Assembly: GCA_963855995.1 (NCBI GenBank)
Contig: OY979718.1
Coordinates: 2,317,501-2,381,500 of the forward strand
DNA: 64,000 nt
Origin: Muricea muricata
Lineage: Eukaryota; Cnidaria; Anthozoa; Malacalcyonacea; Plexauridae
Reading direction: 5' to 3'
The translations under genes and the position numbers were made by a program. Of this stretch, positions 35,501 to 47,800 are shown one piece after another; the stretch's first letter is position 1; the number at the start of each line of letters is the position of its first letter. Under the pieces are notes generated by a model that was not told the DNA's origin, made no database searches, and worked only from the letters and a program-made list of their open reading frames with translations.

Positions 35501-38500
35501 TATCTTTCCTGTGAGTGTATTGTAATAGAGCGCAAATGACGTAATGGCGTGCGAAGTACGGCACGAGACGAAGTCGTGTGTTGTGAACTCAATGACGTCT
35601 TCTGTGATCTATTACAGCACACATGCACAAAATGAAGTCTATACTTGTTTGATGTTTTAATAAACCAAGCGAAAAGGTTTAGCTAACGTCGTTTGTATTT
35701 TTGTATTATAATAACGAACAACTTTCTTTTTGCCTGTTGCATATTTTTATCATTTGAACGTCATATTTTATTTTCAGATTTGTTGTATCTCTGGTCATGA
35801 ACACCGTCGTACAATTTTTCATGATATTTTTCTGGGCTCTTCCAGTTGGGATTGCTTCTGCTATGGTCTCCTTTGAAAACATGGAGAAAAAACTACCTTT
35901 CTTGAAAGGGTGTAAGAAAATTAAGCTAAAAAATTTTCCCTGAGCATGTATATAGGAATTAGATGAGGTGTTCCGCGAAGAGTACTTCATGTAGTTATAA
36001 ACAAAAGATATTTATCCAGATGCTTTTGTTCAGTGCTATTTGTTGAAATGCTCTTTTTAAAACATGTAGAGATTACTGTATACTGTTATTACTGTATATT
36101 AAATTATTACTATGTATTTAAATTATTACTACATATTAAATTATTATTACTATATATTAAATTATCATTACTATATATTAATTTTTTTAGTGGAGAAACT
36201 TGGACCAGTTGTGACTGGATTTATTTCCGGTTTTTTATCGACTGTTTTAGTCGTCGCCTTTTTTGCGTTATTGCCAATGGTGAGTATGTTAAAATGTGTT
36301 AAGACAGTGTGAAAAGGTGGACCCAAAGCAAGAAATTAAAATGTCATAAAACAACACTGCATGTTTGATCAAGACTATAAATTTGATGTTTAGCTGAAAG
36401 TACATCTACAGCAGACAGGCTGAAAAGTACGAGCGCTTATGGTGACAGTATATTTTTCTTTACCCCCTTACCTGTTTTACATTTTCATTTCATCAATTTA
36501 ATTACTATGTGTTTTGTTTTGTTAGATACTGGCATTTTTCGCATATATTAAAGGAATTCAAACCTATAGTGAAATACAAAAGGACGTCCTGGAAAAGCTG
36601 TTTGTTTTTAAGGTGTGTATAAAGTTGAGCTACGTTCTTTATTCTGCGAGAACTTTAAAAACGTTTCTGCGAGAGAAACGGCTACCCAAAGAGTTATGCA
36701 TGTGGGAGTTGCTATGCGATGAAATAAGGTTATAATATATCGCTAGTGTATTGTCAAACAATCACGTGATATGAAAACAATCACGTGATAAAAATAAACC
36801 AAATGAGATGACTTTAGACGTAACAATGTGCAAAGTAACATTAAATTTGCAAACAACATAACATTAAAGAATATCGTACGTCACTGGAAGAAATGACAGC
36901 CAGTATAATGCAAGTTTTATATATCAGAAATAGAAACGCTTGTTAATATCACAGGAGTAGAGAGTTTCAAATAATGGAGCAAAATAATTTAATAATATGA
37001 ATCCTCTACTGGCTAATATAAAAAATTAAAGTAATTCCAAATATTGTGTTTATAACATTGAAATGAAAATAACTGGAACGCTACCTGAGCCGGGAAACTT
37101 GAAGCCAAATTTCTGGGGGAATCACCAGGCCCCCACGAGAAAAACACGCGCGGCCGTCAGGAGAAAATAAACAAAAAGCCGACCGAAAACTTCCAAAAAC
37201 ATGCCAAAACACTTCTGAAATTTTAATTTAATGGAACTAAACCAAAGGTGAAATGGCTATCTTTTGAGTCAGGACTTTTGACCAATATTATGTGAATTAA
37301 ATGCCATTTATTACGCTAAAACGTAGAACCAGGAGTGGAGATCGTAACAGCGGCCGACTGAGGTAATATTATACATTGTTTCCCATGTTTTTTTGTACGT
37401 TTTTAAAGCTTTATTGACTCTTTGTTTAATTTATTAAAGCTTATAAACCTTTAAGCGTATAAAATAAACATTAAAATCGACTAAAATACAGTTTGCTTTC
37501 ATACAGAAATTCTTTTTTCAAAAATACTAATGATTAATACAAAAGTTGTTTTACAATTCCATTCTCCCGGACATGTCACATCTTCCTGATTAGTAATGAA
37601 ACAAGAACAATTATACCTTGAAAAAAAAACAATTGTATACTGTGCTTATCTTTAACTTCTAACAGCTTTCCTGTTTTTTCAATCGTCCCGACTTCAGACG
37701 CCCAAATTGTATTAACATTGCACGGCTTTTTCAAGGAATCTGACAGTGTTTATATCCAATTTATACCATTGCAAATGACACCACACTTTTAAAAAAAACA
37801 TTTTGTTGGTATTTTTAAGTTTTTACTTTAGTCAAAACGATGAAATAAACTGATTTTCACATTGAAAACCACAAGTTTTCAATTTTATTGCAGTCATTGC
37901 TTCGATTTCTTGACAGGCAAACTCGTTGATTTCCCAACAAAAACATGCGTCACGCGAGAAATTCCCCCAGACACGCGGCTTCAACTGATCATAGGCGAAA
38001 GTTTTGGAGGTAGCGTTCCAGTTTTTTTCAGTTCACTGGTTTATAATGAACTTTACACAAGTGAATACTGCATATTTCGAATCAATCGATTCATCTTCAG
38101 CAGCAATTTGCAAGATCTTTGTAAATTACTGCTAAAGATGGATCGACTGATTCTGTATCGAATTGATTAATTAAATCAATTGTATGAATTAGATATACAG
38201 TATTTAATTGTGTAAAGTTTCATTATGAACACAATATTTGGAGTTACCTTGATTTTAAATAATTTTACTTATATAACCCTGCAATTTACGTTTTATTTTT
38301 AAAGTATTTACATATACTTGTTCGCTTGTAGGTGTTGAATCAGTTCGTGTTGTACATACTTGGGAATACAATGTTGCAGAGACTATCAGAAATTCTTGAT
38401 AGCCCATCAGAAATTCCGACGGTTATGGCAAAAGAAATGCCTTCAGCTGCGAATTTCTTTATCAATTTCATCATGTTAAGAGCAACAACCATTTTTGGGA

Positions 38501-41500
38501 TGGAACTATTGAGAATTGTACCCTTCATTCTTATAAACATCAAAAGAAAGTAGTAAGTCAAAACAACTACACGCAATTCTGAGGTCACGGAATTCCTTCT
38601 CGTGTTGGGTAATTTTCTATTGCGCATTGAACTCTCTACATGATGTTGTATTGCTATTTGCTTGAGTGTAAGCCGTTCAAAACGTCGCGCAAAAATCCGT
38701 ATTTTGAGCAAAATGGGCTTTTGTGCTTGCTGAATTTATGTATTTACCTAATTTGCATACAGCTCCCAATGCATACAACTCCTTATGTATTTACCTTATT
38801 TGCATACAGCTCGCTCTCGATTTCTTAAACATGGAATATTCAACAAAAAATTTGATTTTTAAGCAGTTTTTTTAAAAGAAATCTCTATGGGAAGATGATT
38901 GTTTTGCTACTCGCTATCTATCGAGGAATAGATAGCGAGTAGAGCAACCAATAAAATGACAGCATCTGCAATAGAATACTAGTATGATTCTACTAATTAA
39001 AATTAGAACTTTTGTGAAGAAAAACAATTCTTTTTTTAGAAAAATACAAGTTCGCGTGGCGTTTTGAAGAACTTGAACTCGAGCAAATCTCTTGACATTT
39101 TGAACAACAATAAAATACCTAACAAATTTTATACCTACAGACTCAATATTACTTTAAGCCATCCAATTTGGTAATTTCGTGCGCAAGCCATTTTTAATGT
39201 GCCGAATATACGCGCATGGGTTGCAAACATTTATCAGAATTTTTTCGTTCGTTCTACAATACAAGTACCCAAGCAATCTATATTTATAAAAAAACTTCAT
39301 ATTTCAAATTTCATATTTCGCGACGTTGAGGGCGATTTCAAATTTGTTCAGTCTTTTAATACACCCTGCACGTATTACTGTTTAACATTCAATTCGTCAA
39401 AAACTTTCAGGTAGTTAATTCTTTTTTTGTGCTTGTCACATATAGTGAGGTTACTGTCCATTTGTTCAGTACATGTTACCGATACTAAAAATAGCTGCGA
39501 AGTTTTTAAAAGGCGCCTAATCAACTATTTGTGCCAGATCCTCACCTGACATATTAGTCCGACCAGTTACTGCAGAGATATTCATGTACAAGTTAGAGAC
39601 TAGTGCGGAACAGACAACCCTCGCAAGCAGTTTATTTTTTTCCATTTAGTTTTGTCAAGAGTGCAATAGAGGATAAAGAATCCTGGGAACCACCTGAAAT
39701 GTGGTATTCTACACAGGTGAGTTTTAGCTCGATTTATAATATAGCATTTGTGAATTATGGACGCTATTTGGATATTTCTTGTCGCTCATTCCTTGAAGTA
39801 ATTTTTTTGTGCCATATTATAAAGGAAATATGAAACATTTTTTCTCTATTGTTATACAGTTATATCAACAATTTTGCTAAATTTAGTTAAAATACTGAAT
39901 CGTGTTTCCACACAACTTCTCGTTTTTCCAATTTCCACTTTTGTGTATGTCAACCGCCATGCTTGCGAATATATTTAAAATTTGACTAAAACTTACCCTC
40001 ATTAACTCGTATCATTTCAAAATTACACCGATCCTTCCATGCAATGGTTGTTAGTGAAGAAATAAAGCTTAAATTCAAGCGCTTTTGTACTGAAAATTTC
40101 GATTGAATACATGAAATAGAAGCTTATTTACAAGCACTTTTATATTGTCGGGAATTTCCGTACGAACACGCTATTAACACTATTCTCACGCTATTCTCAG
40201 CGAATTGAGTGCGTATAATTGTAAAATATATGTTTTCTTTGGCGTTGCGTAAAACTTGAGCTATGCTACGGCAAAGTCATCGTTCTTTGAAGAATCTAAT
40301 GACAGGAAAAAGTTTAAAGGGGTTCCAATACTAAAAAAAATTTTTGTGTGTTTTAATGCTATGCAGTTCATCTTTGTTCAGGTGTTAGGACATGGTACCA
40401 CAAACATAAAAATAAGTTTTTCAAAGTTACCATTGCCATGGTTACCATGTTAATTACTCCCTGATGGTGAAAAATCCATGTATTTGTAAACATGATATCT
40501 CAACAACTATGAATGATAAAAATCTAAAATAAGTTTATTTTAATAGTATATCACATGCTCTTGGAGATGAACCAGAACTATGGTGATTGAGGCAAAAATA
40601 AATTTTTTGCGGACAAAATATTGAAACTAGATATTATCGAGATGATACTGACTATCATAACTTGCATGCTATTGCAAATATTTTTATGATTCTGGTTCAT
40701 CTCCAAGAGAATGTAACACAGAACACACACTGAAAGTTTGAAGTCAATAGCTTACATAGTTCTTGAGATATTGCGCATGCAATAATGGCGATTGGTGGTT
40801 TTCGCCAATTTGAGAAAAACTGCTTTAAAGTTTTTGCATGCATTAGAATAACATTAATCGAACAATGCTAGGGAAAAGGACACAATAGAGTAAACCAATT
40901 GCATACCATTATTTGCTCTGGGTAAAATCATGGTTTTACCCTAACATGGTGTAGAATTTGCTGAATTTCTCCGTTTATAATTCATTTTGTTGTTTGAAAT
41001 TTTGGATATGTTTAGAGAACGCCGTTGACAATATTTTGTAAAATTTTTGAAAATCGATGAATTTTGAAATTATTTACTGTTGGACCCCCCTTAACAGATA
41101 AAATACGCGTGTTTATTGCAAATATGGCGGCAAGACAATGAGGTAGAGCTGTTGTACAATTATCCAATTCGATTTACCCGTTATTTTCCATTTCAACAAA
41201 ATATTCATGCTACAAGTTGTGAAGTCAATAATAATCAGTATTGTCTGATTTCCCGAACCCATCTTAAGTCGTCACAAATGTATGCAAGCATAAATTAGCA
41301 TACGCACATTTTTGCAAAATGGCGGACGACAGTTAAACATTTTTACAATTATTTGCAAGACCAAAACGTGACAAACGCACAAAAACTAAAAATTAAGTAT
41401 TCCGTAGGTAAGTTGAATGGATATAAGAAATAAAAATTTTCGTTGCCAATGGCCTTTCAATATAATTTTCGTCGTAATTTTATAACTTTTCTAAATGCAT

Positions 41501-44318
41501 AATTTCTTGTTTTATGAGCTAAAGTCTCCACGATCTTTGCTTTTCTGCATGACTACTGTGGAAGTACACCTTAGGATCACCCAACACATGTAGTCTTCCT
41601 GTTGCTATCATTGCTATATTTCCAACATACTTGTTAGATTTACGAGTTTCTTGTTCAAACAGTATGCCGAGATCTTGTTGGTGTTCATCATTCTTATGTC
41701 GTACTCAGTCCTCGCTCCGTTAGTCATCCCATTTGCTCTCTTGTACTTTGGATTTGGTTACATCACGTGGTTAAATCAATTATTGTTTGTTTACGTACCA
41801 AAATGGGAAGGTGATGGCGGTATGTGGCCTATAACATTTCACAGGTAAAATTATTTGTCAAAATAAGTATATCAGAATAAGCTTTACTAAAGCTTTGTCA
41901 AGTTAATCAAAATAAGACATGTGTATTTCTTGAGAGGTTTGTTGCAGCAGCCTTTATTGACATACATGCATGGAATCAGTAGCGAAGCCAGCCCGATAAT
42001 TTGGTCATGTTATGCAAATTTAAATCATTACATTATTCATTTCTTTAGAAATTGATTCCTTATACGGTCTATAAACACAGAAATATTTGCATTTGCATGA
42101 CCAAATGTCGGGCTGGCTTCGCCACTGCATGGAATTAGTAGGAAAACTAACGTAGGCGAATATTTTGGTCATGGAATAAGTTTTTTAGTGTTGTGTATTA
42201 TCTATTTCAAAGTTCTTTCAACTAGGTCGTGTGTTGTGCTCTTATATCGTTCAGTTTCATAGTGCATGTCTAAAAACTGAAATATTTTTATGGGAGCTGA
42301 CAATACTAAAGCATGCTGACTTCAAATCCGAAGAGTTCCCGCTTCCTAGAACTTCACAAAGTGTTATTTTATCTTCACCGATTTCTCGACATTTTTTCAA
42401 AAAGAAAAATTTCTATTAACCAGTTTCCTTGCAACAAAAGATAAAATAGCGTGCTTGAAAGTGTTAGTTCCATAAAAATATTTCAGTTCTCAGAGATGCA
42501 CTATGAAAATCGTTTTCTAGACACGTTTCCAGGTTACAACATACGCCCTAAACCGAGTTAAACTATATTTAATTGTTTATTCGGGTGTCAGTTGATTTCA
42601 CATGAAACACTTTTTGTGCCAAATGAATGTTCAAATAAAGTTAATGAGAACCAAAACAAAGAATACATAAAGCATATAAAGAACGCTGAATGTATGTGTA
42701 TGTTTCCAAGCACTGATCAATGAATTGACTTGAACTATTTGCTTGTTTTAGAATGATGGTGTCAATTATTGTGTTTTTATTGTTCATGATGGGGTTCTTT
42801 GGTTTGAAAGAAAACACTGTCATTCCAATTCTCCTTCTTCCGCTCTTGGTGATCTGTATTATTTTCTGGCATCACGTCAACCAAGTCTTTCACAAGCAAT
42901 CTGCTGCAATAACATTTACAACATGTACAAAAGTACGTGATCTTGACACGGATTTGATTCAGGTAAAATTTATATTGTCATTTTCACACAACCTACACCT
43001 GATTCAAAATAATCCTTAAGTGGGTATTGTATATGCCCTAATTACTTGCTGGGTTTTCTGTACCTAGGCGAGTGTGGGTAAATACCAACCTAAAATTATC
43101 AGGCCTTTTGATTGGACTTCTGAAACAAAAGTCATCAACTACTCTCAAAGCTTGTTGGTATAAGTTTGTGACGACCCGCGAGTATAGGTGTTTTTTTTTA
43201 TTTAGCTTTGCCACAAGGGCAGGGTCACCACTACAGCGTGAGCCAATTACTGTTGGCCCGTACTACCTGTCCCACCCTGTCAACTTTTCCTGTGGGAGGA
43301 AACCAGAGTACCCGGGGAAAATCCACGACTTTCGGCTGAGCGTTGACTATACTCTTCACATGAGGACTGGGTTCGAGTCCACCATACTGGGGATCGAACT
43401 CGGAACATTAGAGATGAAAGGCGAGTGGTCTGACCACTACACCACCGAAGTCCCGTTTCGGCTTCGTCGAATGGTCGTCGATGGCCAGAAAATTTTATTG
43501 AGCCAGCAAATTTTACCATGTGTGTTCATTATTATCCACACTATTTCTGCCGCTCATGGGTGATACCGCGGGCACAAAAGCTGCGTGAGCCCATCTGAAC
43601 ACGGCGTTAAAAGTCAATTTCTAGCAGAATATATGAGCAAAACACGTATTTTGACATGTATACTACAACGTCTAAATTATCCGGTTCTACGTCCAAAGAT
43701 TCCCATGAAAAAGTTTTAAAACAACAAATTTCACGGCGAAACTTTCGCCAGGAGCGATGAATCGCGGTGAAGTATTGAGAGCGTGTTTCCGTCATTCCCG
43801 CTGTGTTTCCACTTAAATTTCCTCACATGCTTCAAACTCGTATTGTACTGAAATATCTACAAAAATCACAATTTTGACATGTAGATAGTGAACAAAAAGG
43901 GGAGAAGGTTCGTTATCATAACATTAGCATGACTCGGGCAGCTCTAATTTGACGTTTTTGTAGCCTATCGCTTAGAGTTACTCCGAGTCCGTCCCATACT
44001 GGGCGCATTACGAAAAATAGGGTTCAATGAAACCTTTATAAACTGCTCATAAACAGGGCGGCCAAAGGCTTTTGCAATTGCAGACATAATTGATATAGGT
44101 CGATAGTTGCCGAGAGCGTCTTTATCGCAAAGCTACTGTAAGTATTACCCTGATGATTTTATTTAATGCAGGAAACATTCCAAGAATACAAACGAAATGA
44201 AAATATTCCCGAGTTTCCAGACGAGAACGAAGAAGACATTGGACAAAAAGAATTGGAGTCAGTTAGTGCTACAGAAGATGGAGAAAAGCAAAATCTGTTG
44301 TTAGAACAAGGCCATTGA
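29578..44318 (+). CDS. TMEM63/OSCA (CSC1-like) channel protein, paralogue A
   Basis: The OSCA/TMEM63 family forms mechanically or osmotically gated cation channels. Thirteen exons: 29578-30237, 34529-34582, 34764-34856, 34930-35034, 35168-35373, 35778-35911, 36191-36279, 36526-36612, 38332-38552, 39650-39716, 41663-41844, 42752-42962, 44172-44318. All frames join, giving 751 residues. TM0 is at about 36-57, TM1 at 112-137 and TM2 at 168-188; GLDALMFLRLLR just before TM1 is a family hallmark. Exons 2-5 encode the cytosolic loop, ending with KDDIVWSNLKKDRR. Exons 6-12 encode the pore-side helices, including FFWALPVGIAS and YSVLAPLVIPFALLYFGFGY. The C-terminal tail is acidic. The exon 6 donor must be the second GT (35912, GTAAG) to keep frame. 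Its 3' end is 565 bases from that of paralogue B. Confidence 0.92.
30263..30880. mobile_element. Non-autonomous repeat family X, copy 2
   Basis: Starts TAGGTAATAGTATAATTTC and has a head hairpin of about 165 bases (AAAAACTCACGAGTGC pairs with GCACGAGTGAGTTTTT). The tail has four TTACAGATTTTTGCACTG units at 30724-30802 and the end CCTTGTATATTATTAG. Same organisation as 16405-16922. Lies in TMEM63-A intron 1. Confidence 0.8.
31190..31275. repeat. Direct repeat pair in TMEM63-A intron 1 (partner 34410-34505)
   Basis: Both stretches share GAAAGAATGATTTCT, GAGCTAGA, GCACTC-like and CCTGTATAAT blocks in the same order. They bracket the transposon cluster 31632-34334, so they may be the edges of one larger insertion or two copies of a short repeat. 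Confidence 0.6.
31632..33243 (-). mobile_element. Second Ty3/gypsy element (gypsy-2), internally deleted, with LTR remnants
   Basis: LTR ends of about 80 bases lie at 31632-31715 and 33165-33243; both share ATAACTTACTCTAACAATTG and TATATCACCTGTT-like blocks. Just inside the right one (minus strand) is TTTTGGCGACGA, a typical gypsy primer-site region. Then come gag-like sequence (ETWAQYVEWLKQYF), a degenerate zinc knuckle near 32730, a pre-RT piece (32317-32084) and LEQPGLISPVEDG near 31950. Most of pol is missing. The right LTR is cut by the element at 33243. Confidence 0.72.
32084..32317 (-). pseudogene. Gypsy-2 polyprotein fragment (start of reverse transcriptase)
   Basis: The reading AKIYLKEGALPKSAKVCLVP, then YVMKAPHKQKLERL, matches the segment just before the first RT motif of gypsy elements. 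No active-site residues are present. Confidence 0.7.
33243..33965. mobile_element. Terminal-inverted-repeat element carrying a RecQ-like helicase fragment
   Basis: Inverted ends of about 75 bases: CCTGCGTTATGCAG... with AAGCTTGAAATACCGCCTGC at left, and GCAGGCAGTATTTCAAGCTT ... CTGCGCAGG at right. It interrupts the gypsy-2 LTR. Inside, on the minus strand, is a short helicase-like piece (33485-33694). About 720 bases. Confidence 0.72.
33485..33694 (-). pseudogene. RecQ-like DEAD-box helicase N-terminal fragment
   Basis: The frame includes LKYEQRISIQHLLLGKDVIA then ILPIGVGKCTIF. This is the helicase Q-motif followed by motif I of RecQ/BLM-type enzymes, where the family has a GxGKS/T loop. Here the final S/T is C, and the frame ends soon after. 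Too short to be an enzyme. Confidence 0.65.
35521..35616. repeat. Small MITE-like hairpin, TGTAATAGA...TCTATTACA
   Basis: Nine-base inverted ends and an inner hairpin CACGAGACGAAGTCGTG, in the TMEM63-A intron between exons 35168-35373 and 35778-35911. Weakly supported. Confidence 0.45.
36060..36190. repeat. AT-rich imperfect tandem repeat before an exon
   Basis: Repeats of TATTAAATTATTACTA type run right up to the exon at 36191, so the acceptor lies in simple sequence. Confidence 0.75.
36613..38331 (+). other. TMEM63-A intron 8 (1.7 kb)
   Basis: Mostly filled by the transposon at 37071-38023. No exon seen in the remainder. Confidence 0.6.
37071..38023. mobile_element. DNA transposon, about 950 bases, non-coding
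   Basis: The ends are AACTGGAACGCTACCT and its exact complement AGGTAGCGTTCCAGTT. A second matching block, GAAGCC...CTGGGGGAAT, lies 25-50 bases inside on both sides. No open frame. No clear target duplication. Confidence 0.75.
38739..38812. repeat. Short tandem duplication and nearby palindrome (38903-38947)
   Basis: TGTATTTACCTAATTTGCAT is repeated about 42 bases on with one change. A separate palindrome, CTACTCGCTATCTAT...ATAGATAGCGAGTAG, follows at about 38905-38942. Both lie in a TMEM63-A intron. Confidence 0.75.
39717..41662 (+). other. TMEM63-A intron 10 (1.9 kb)
   Basis: Holds the repeat match at 39901-39938 and the inverted repeat 40558-40709. Otherwise no recognisable element or exon. 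Confidence 0.6.
40558..40709. repeat. Inverted repeat with perfect 20-base arms
   Basis: CTCTTGGAGATGAACCAGAA at 40558-40577 and its complement at 40690-40709. Probably a MITE. Confidence 0.8.
41969..42135. mobile_element. hAT-type MITE with 8-base target duplication
   Basis: Element 41977-42127 begins CAGTAGCGAAGCCAGCCCGA and ends with the near-complement TCGGGCTGGCTTCGCCACTG. CAGTG-type ends are usual for hAT. CATGGAAT flanks both sides (41969-41976 and 42128-42135). 151 bases, non-coding. Confidence 0.9.
42255..42508. mobile_element. MITE-like inverted repeat, 254 bases
   Basis: Ends TTTCATAGTGCAT and ATGCACTATGAAA. Similarity continues inward for about 60 bases (ACTGAAATATTTTTATGG and its complement). 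In the intron before exon 42752. Confidence 0.78.
43068..43185. mobile_element. hAT-type MITE family Y, copy 2
   Basis: Element 43076-43177 starts GGGTAAATACCAACC and ends GACGACCC. Flanks GCGAGTGT and GCGAGTAT are an 8-base duplication with one change. Same orientation as the copy at 26074. Confidence 0.82.
43190..43456 (-). mobile_element. tRNA-derived SINE
   Basis: Read on the minus strand, it starts with a tRNA-like head holding box A (TGGTGTAGTGGTCAGACCAC) and box B (GTTCGATCCCC) with usual spacing. A body follows with GGGTACTCTGGTTTCCTCCC, a block I recall as widely shared among animal SINEs. It ends in an A-rich tail at 43190-43205. Box A and B are RNA polymerase III promoter elements. 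The head is too degraded after box B to be a tRNA gene. Confidence 0.78.
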
Positions 44319-44882
44319 AAAGGACTAATAACAAATTTCATGATTCATCAACAATTTGTGTGACTGGCCCCTCCTCCCCAAAGAACACCCTGCATTAGCA
44401 TTTTGCAGGGTTGTTGTAAATATCAGACAAATATTTCAACAGAGGGGAGGAATCTTTGAATCCTGTAGTATAACTTTAGGCCCGAAGCCTTCCGATGCAC
44501 TGCTTTAAAAACAAGCTTTCCAGTCCGTGAGCAGCATAACCAGCTGGAGAAGAGGTCACTCATACATAACTTGCGTGTTTACAGATATGCTTAGATATTG
44601 GCAATGTAATGTAATCAAATTCGATCACTCAAATATATATTATTTCTCTTCAACAATATGTAGTTAGACATTTGTGATTAGACATTTGTAGTTAGTGAAT
44701 TAGACATTAGTAATTAGACATTTGTGGTTAGTATGTTGTACTTTATGTAACACTTTAGTTTATAACTCGGCCCACAATAGAAGGAAGTCTGGGAACGTGC
44801 ATGGTTAGTAGCGAGAATTGCTGACTACATCACAAATTCTGAGTCAAGTCGTGGAGTGAAATCAGCAAAACGTCTTCACACT

Positions 44883-47800
44883 TCACACTTGTTGCTCTCG
44901 TCCATTTCTTTCAATAAGATTTTCCAGTTCTATTTCTTGCAAGCTATTTCTGGACGTTTTAGATTTATTTCCCGCATCTGATTCTTGGTCAGTGCTTGGC
45001 TGATCTTTCTTGTCTGTGCTCAATGCAAACATCTCTGGTACAAACAGAATCCTGTTATATTTTTCTGCTGCAATCTAGAAAACACAGGGATATAACTTAC
45101 TGAATGACTGTGTGTTTCAACTGCATTGCCATATAACTACATTACTACCTTCCTTTCCCTTAACAATTAAGCACTCACAGACCGTCACCTTGGCATACGC
45201 GTTTCATAGACCGTGTGCAAAAATCGCGACCGCATGCATGAGTAAGGATTACAGTTCAAAAGAAATGATCAGTAATAATGTGTAAGTTCCTGTTTTCTAG
45301 TATGCACGGCCCGGATCACGACTTATGCATATACATTCTCGCGAAGCTTGTACTAGTCGGCGCATCGCCATTCATAAACCGTACACCATACCTTTAGAGA
45401 GTCCTCTTCAAGTGTCTTCGTCTCTTGTGCGAAAGAAAGGTTGAGGTGGATGGTGGAACGATCAAAGTTGTTTCGTATAAATTTGTAGAAAAAAAATGAC
45501 ACAGCAGGAAGAGGAACGCAAAATGAAGAAACAAGAGCATTTTGTTTCAACGCAAATACACCAATCATGAGTAGTTGGAAGACAAATATGCCAATCATCA
45601 TTCTAAAAATGTATAAACATCACTGACTGACTCGTCCCTAGTCGCTGACCGAACGCGCACTGATTGATAGGAATGCGACAGCCTCGGGGCATTCCCGTGA
45701 TCCTTTGCGTTATGCGCATTTTTTTGTTAGGGACTGTGGAAGAGTCAGTAAACATCAGCGTTTTGATGTTAGAAGTCGACAAAATTAATCGTCAACCATT
45801 CCAAGATCAATAGTTCACAAAGGAAATCATGACCGTGAAAGAGTCTATATGTGAGGGAGTTCACGTTGATGTACACAAAAATTATTTCTTTATTTTCATG
45901 GCTGCAACAAAACTTTCAGGATTATGTGGAAAACTATTTCAACCGTTGCTTTTTAGTTTATAAAATATTTTGATTCAGGGTAATGCGATCATTTCCCCTA
46001 TTTATGCATCCAATAGTCATTAGGCCAAAATTATATTTTGGTGTCACCGTCATACACCATACTTTACAGTACTTTAGAATAATACTTTAATTCAGCTCTG
46101 CTTAAGGGTGCTTTTTACTTTGACAAAAAGTCACTTTAAGCGAGAATACAATATATGTTCATTTCTTCACAAACCAAAACAAAAACAGATAATGATTTGC
46201 GTTGTAATTCTAATACCTTTCCAAACCATGTTTTCTATTAACTATGGTTTCAGGAGCGGAGAAGCCTCAATATACATTACCTTGACCAAACATAGTTAGG
46301 TTACCGGCAAACTCGTGACAAAACATATACTTAGGTTACAGGCGTGACAGAACATATAGTATAAGGTTACAGGCGTGGCAAAACATGCAAACGCAGACAT
46401 CTGCGCGTGTGAAAAGTTTCAGAACAATTACTTATTTAAAAAAAATTCCTTCCAAATTATTTGTTCGTCATACCTGTTAAACACTTTTGGCCACATGATG
46501 CCACCAGCATTAAATGAAGTTTTACAAACGTAGATAAGACGGTAGAAACGGACGACATAACCCAAGGCGAAATACATGACAACAAAGATCAAAACCAGAG
46601 GAGACAGAACTGAATATGATATTCCAATTATAAACACAAAAAGATTGTTTGCAAACTGTAAAAGAAATTTTCCATGTTAATTTTTTCTATACAACTTACG
46701 GCATGTATCATTACGCGGATTTTCAGAATTCTTGTACTTTAATATTTTCTTTTCACACAATTGAACATTACAATCTCCAATTTGTTGCAAAACACAGGGT
46801 AGATAAATTCCTTCTAGGATCCTTCCACAATACATGAGTCAATTTGATCTGTGAACAGACACGTGTATTTCTCATGCAAGATGTCACATACCATTCCGGG
46901 ATATCTGACAGGAGGGGGTTTCCAAGCTTCATTATTTTCACGAGTCGTCTTGCAAAACCTTTAATTTTCAAATACTGATTGAATAAATAGAATGAGCTGG
47001 CATGAAAGCGGGCTTGTTATAAGTATAGGTTAAAAGCCAAGGGGGGGGGGGGTTATTCAACTGTGAACTTGAATAAAAACCGATACCCGCGTCTTTTAAC
47101 TTTATATTCTCATGAGACCATATTCTTTTGTTTTTGGAGGTTTTCTCTATATTTTTTCTACAGTGCGTTTCGTGATTGTTTATGCATAATTATGCGACAC
47201 TCTGTATTGTTGTATTTGTAAAAGAAAATTAATTCTGTTGCAATTGTCAAGCCAACGCATCATGAATTCATCTAAAATAGGCGTTCATGCAAAGCTAGAT
47301 CGCGTAAATCTTGTCCTAATAGTGTGCGGCCGGTCATGGACGACAGTGACAAAGAACTTTATCTGATAATTCAGAAATAGCAGAAAGTGATGTTATATTA
47401 GATGACGATGTTTATATCAAATTGAGGGCAGATTTGATTGACTTAGATTGATAAACGAATTATAATACAGTCTGTTCCTTTAGCAACTCGTTACAAAGAC
47501 GAATGGGCGGTAAGAGACTTCGAAGCTTGGCGTTCAAATAGAGCGACTGTGGGCATGGCTTAAAGTGTATTCGCTGTTTTCCGATGACTTTACAGTACGT
47601 GCCGCCGGCCCAGCTCAATGATTCGATATCACTTTTTGAAGTTAGAACTCACTGCATTGCTTGGTTTGCTTGACATAACGATATAGTCTATGTACTGGAT
47701 ACTCTGTTCATTTGAAGATGTGTATAATACGTGGGCAATTAAGAAATGAAAGAGTTGAAGTATACGTTGAGCGAGTTTTGTTGTAATAAGCTGATTTTGA

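Noticed and set aside
35902-35911. Splice donor at 35910 in TMEM63-A exon 6
   Set aside because: It would shift the frame into a stop. The next GT, at 35912 with GTAAG, keeps the frame and matches the phase in B and C.
43400-43456. Functional tRNA gene
   Set aside because: Boxes A and B are present, but the acceptor stem does not pair and the sequence runs on into a SINE body and A-rich tail.
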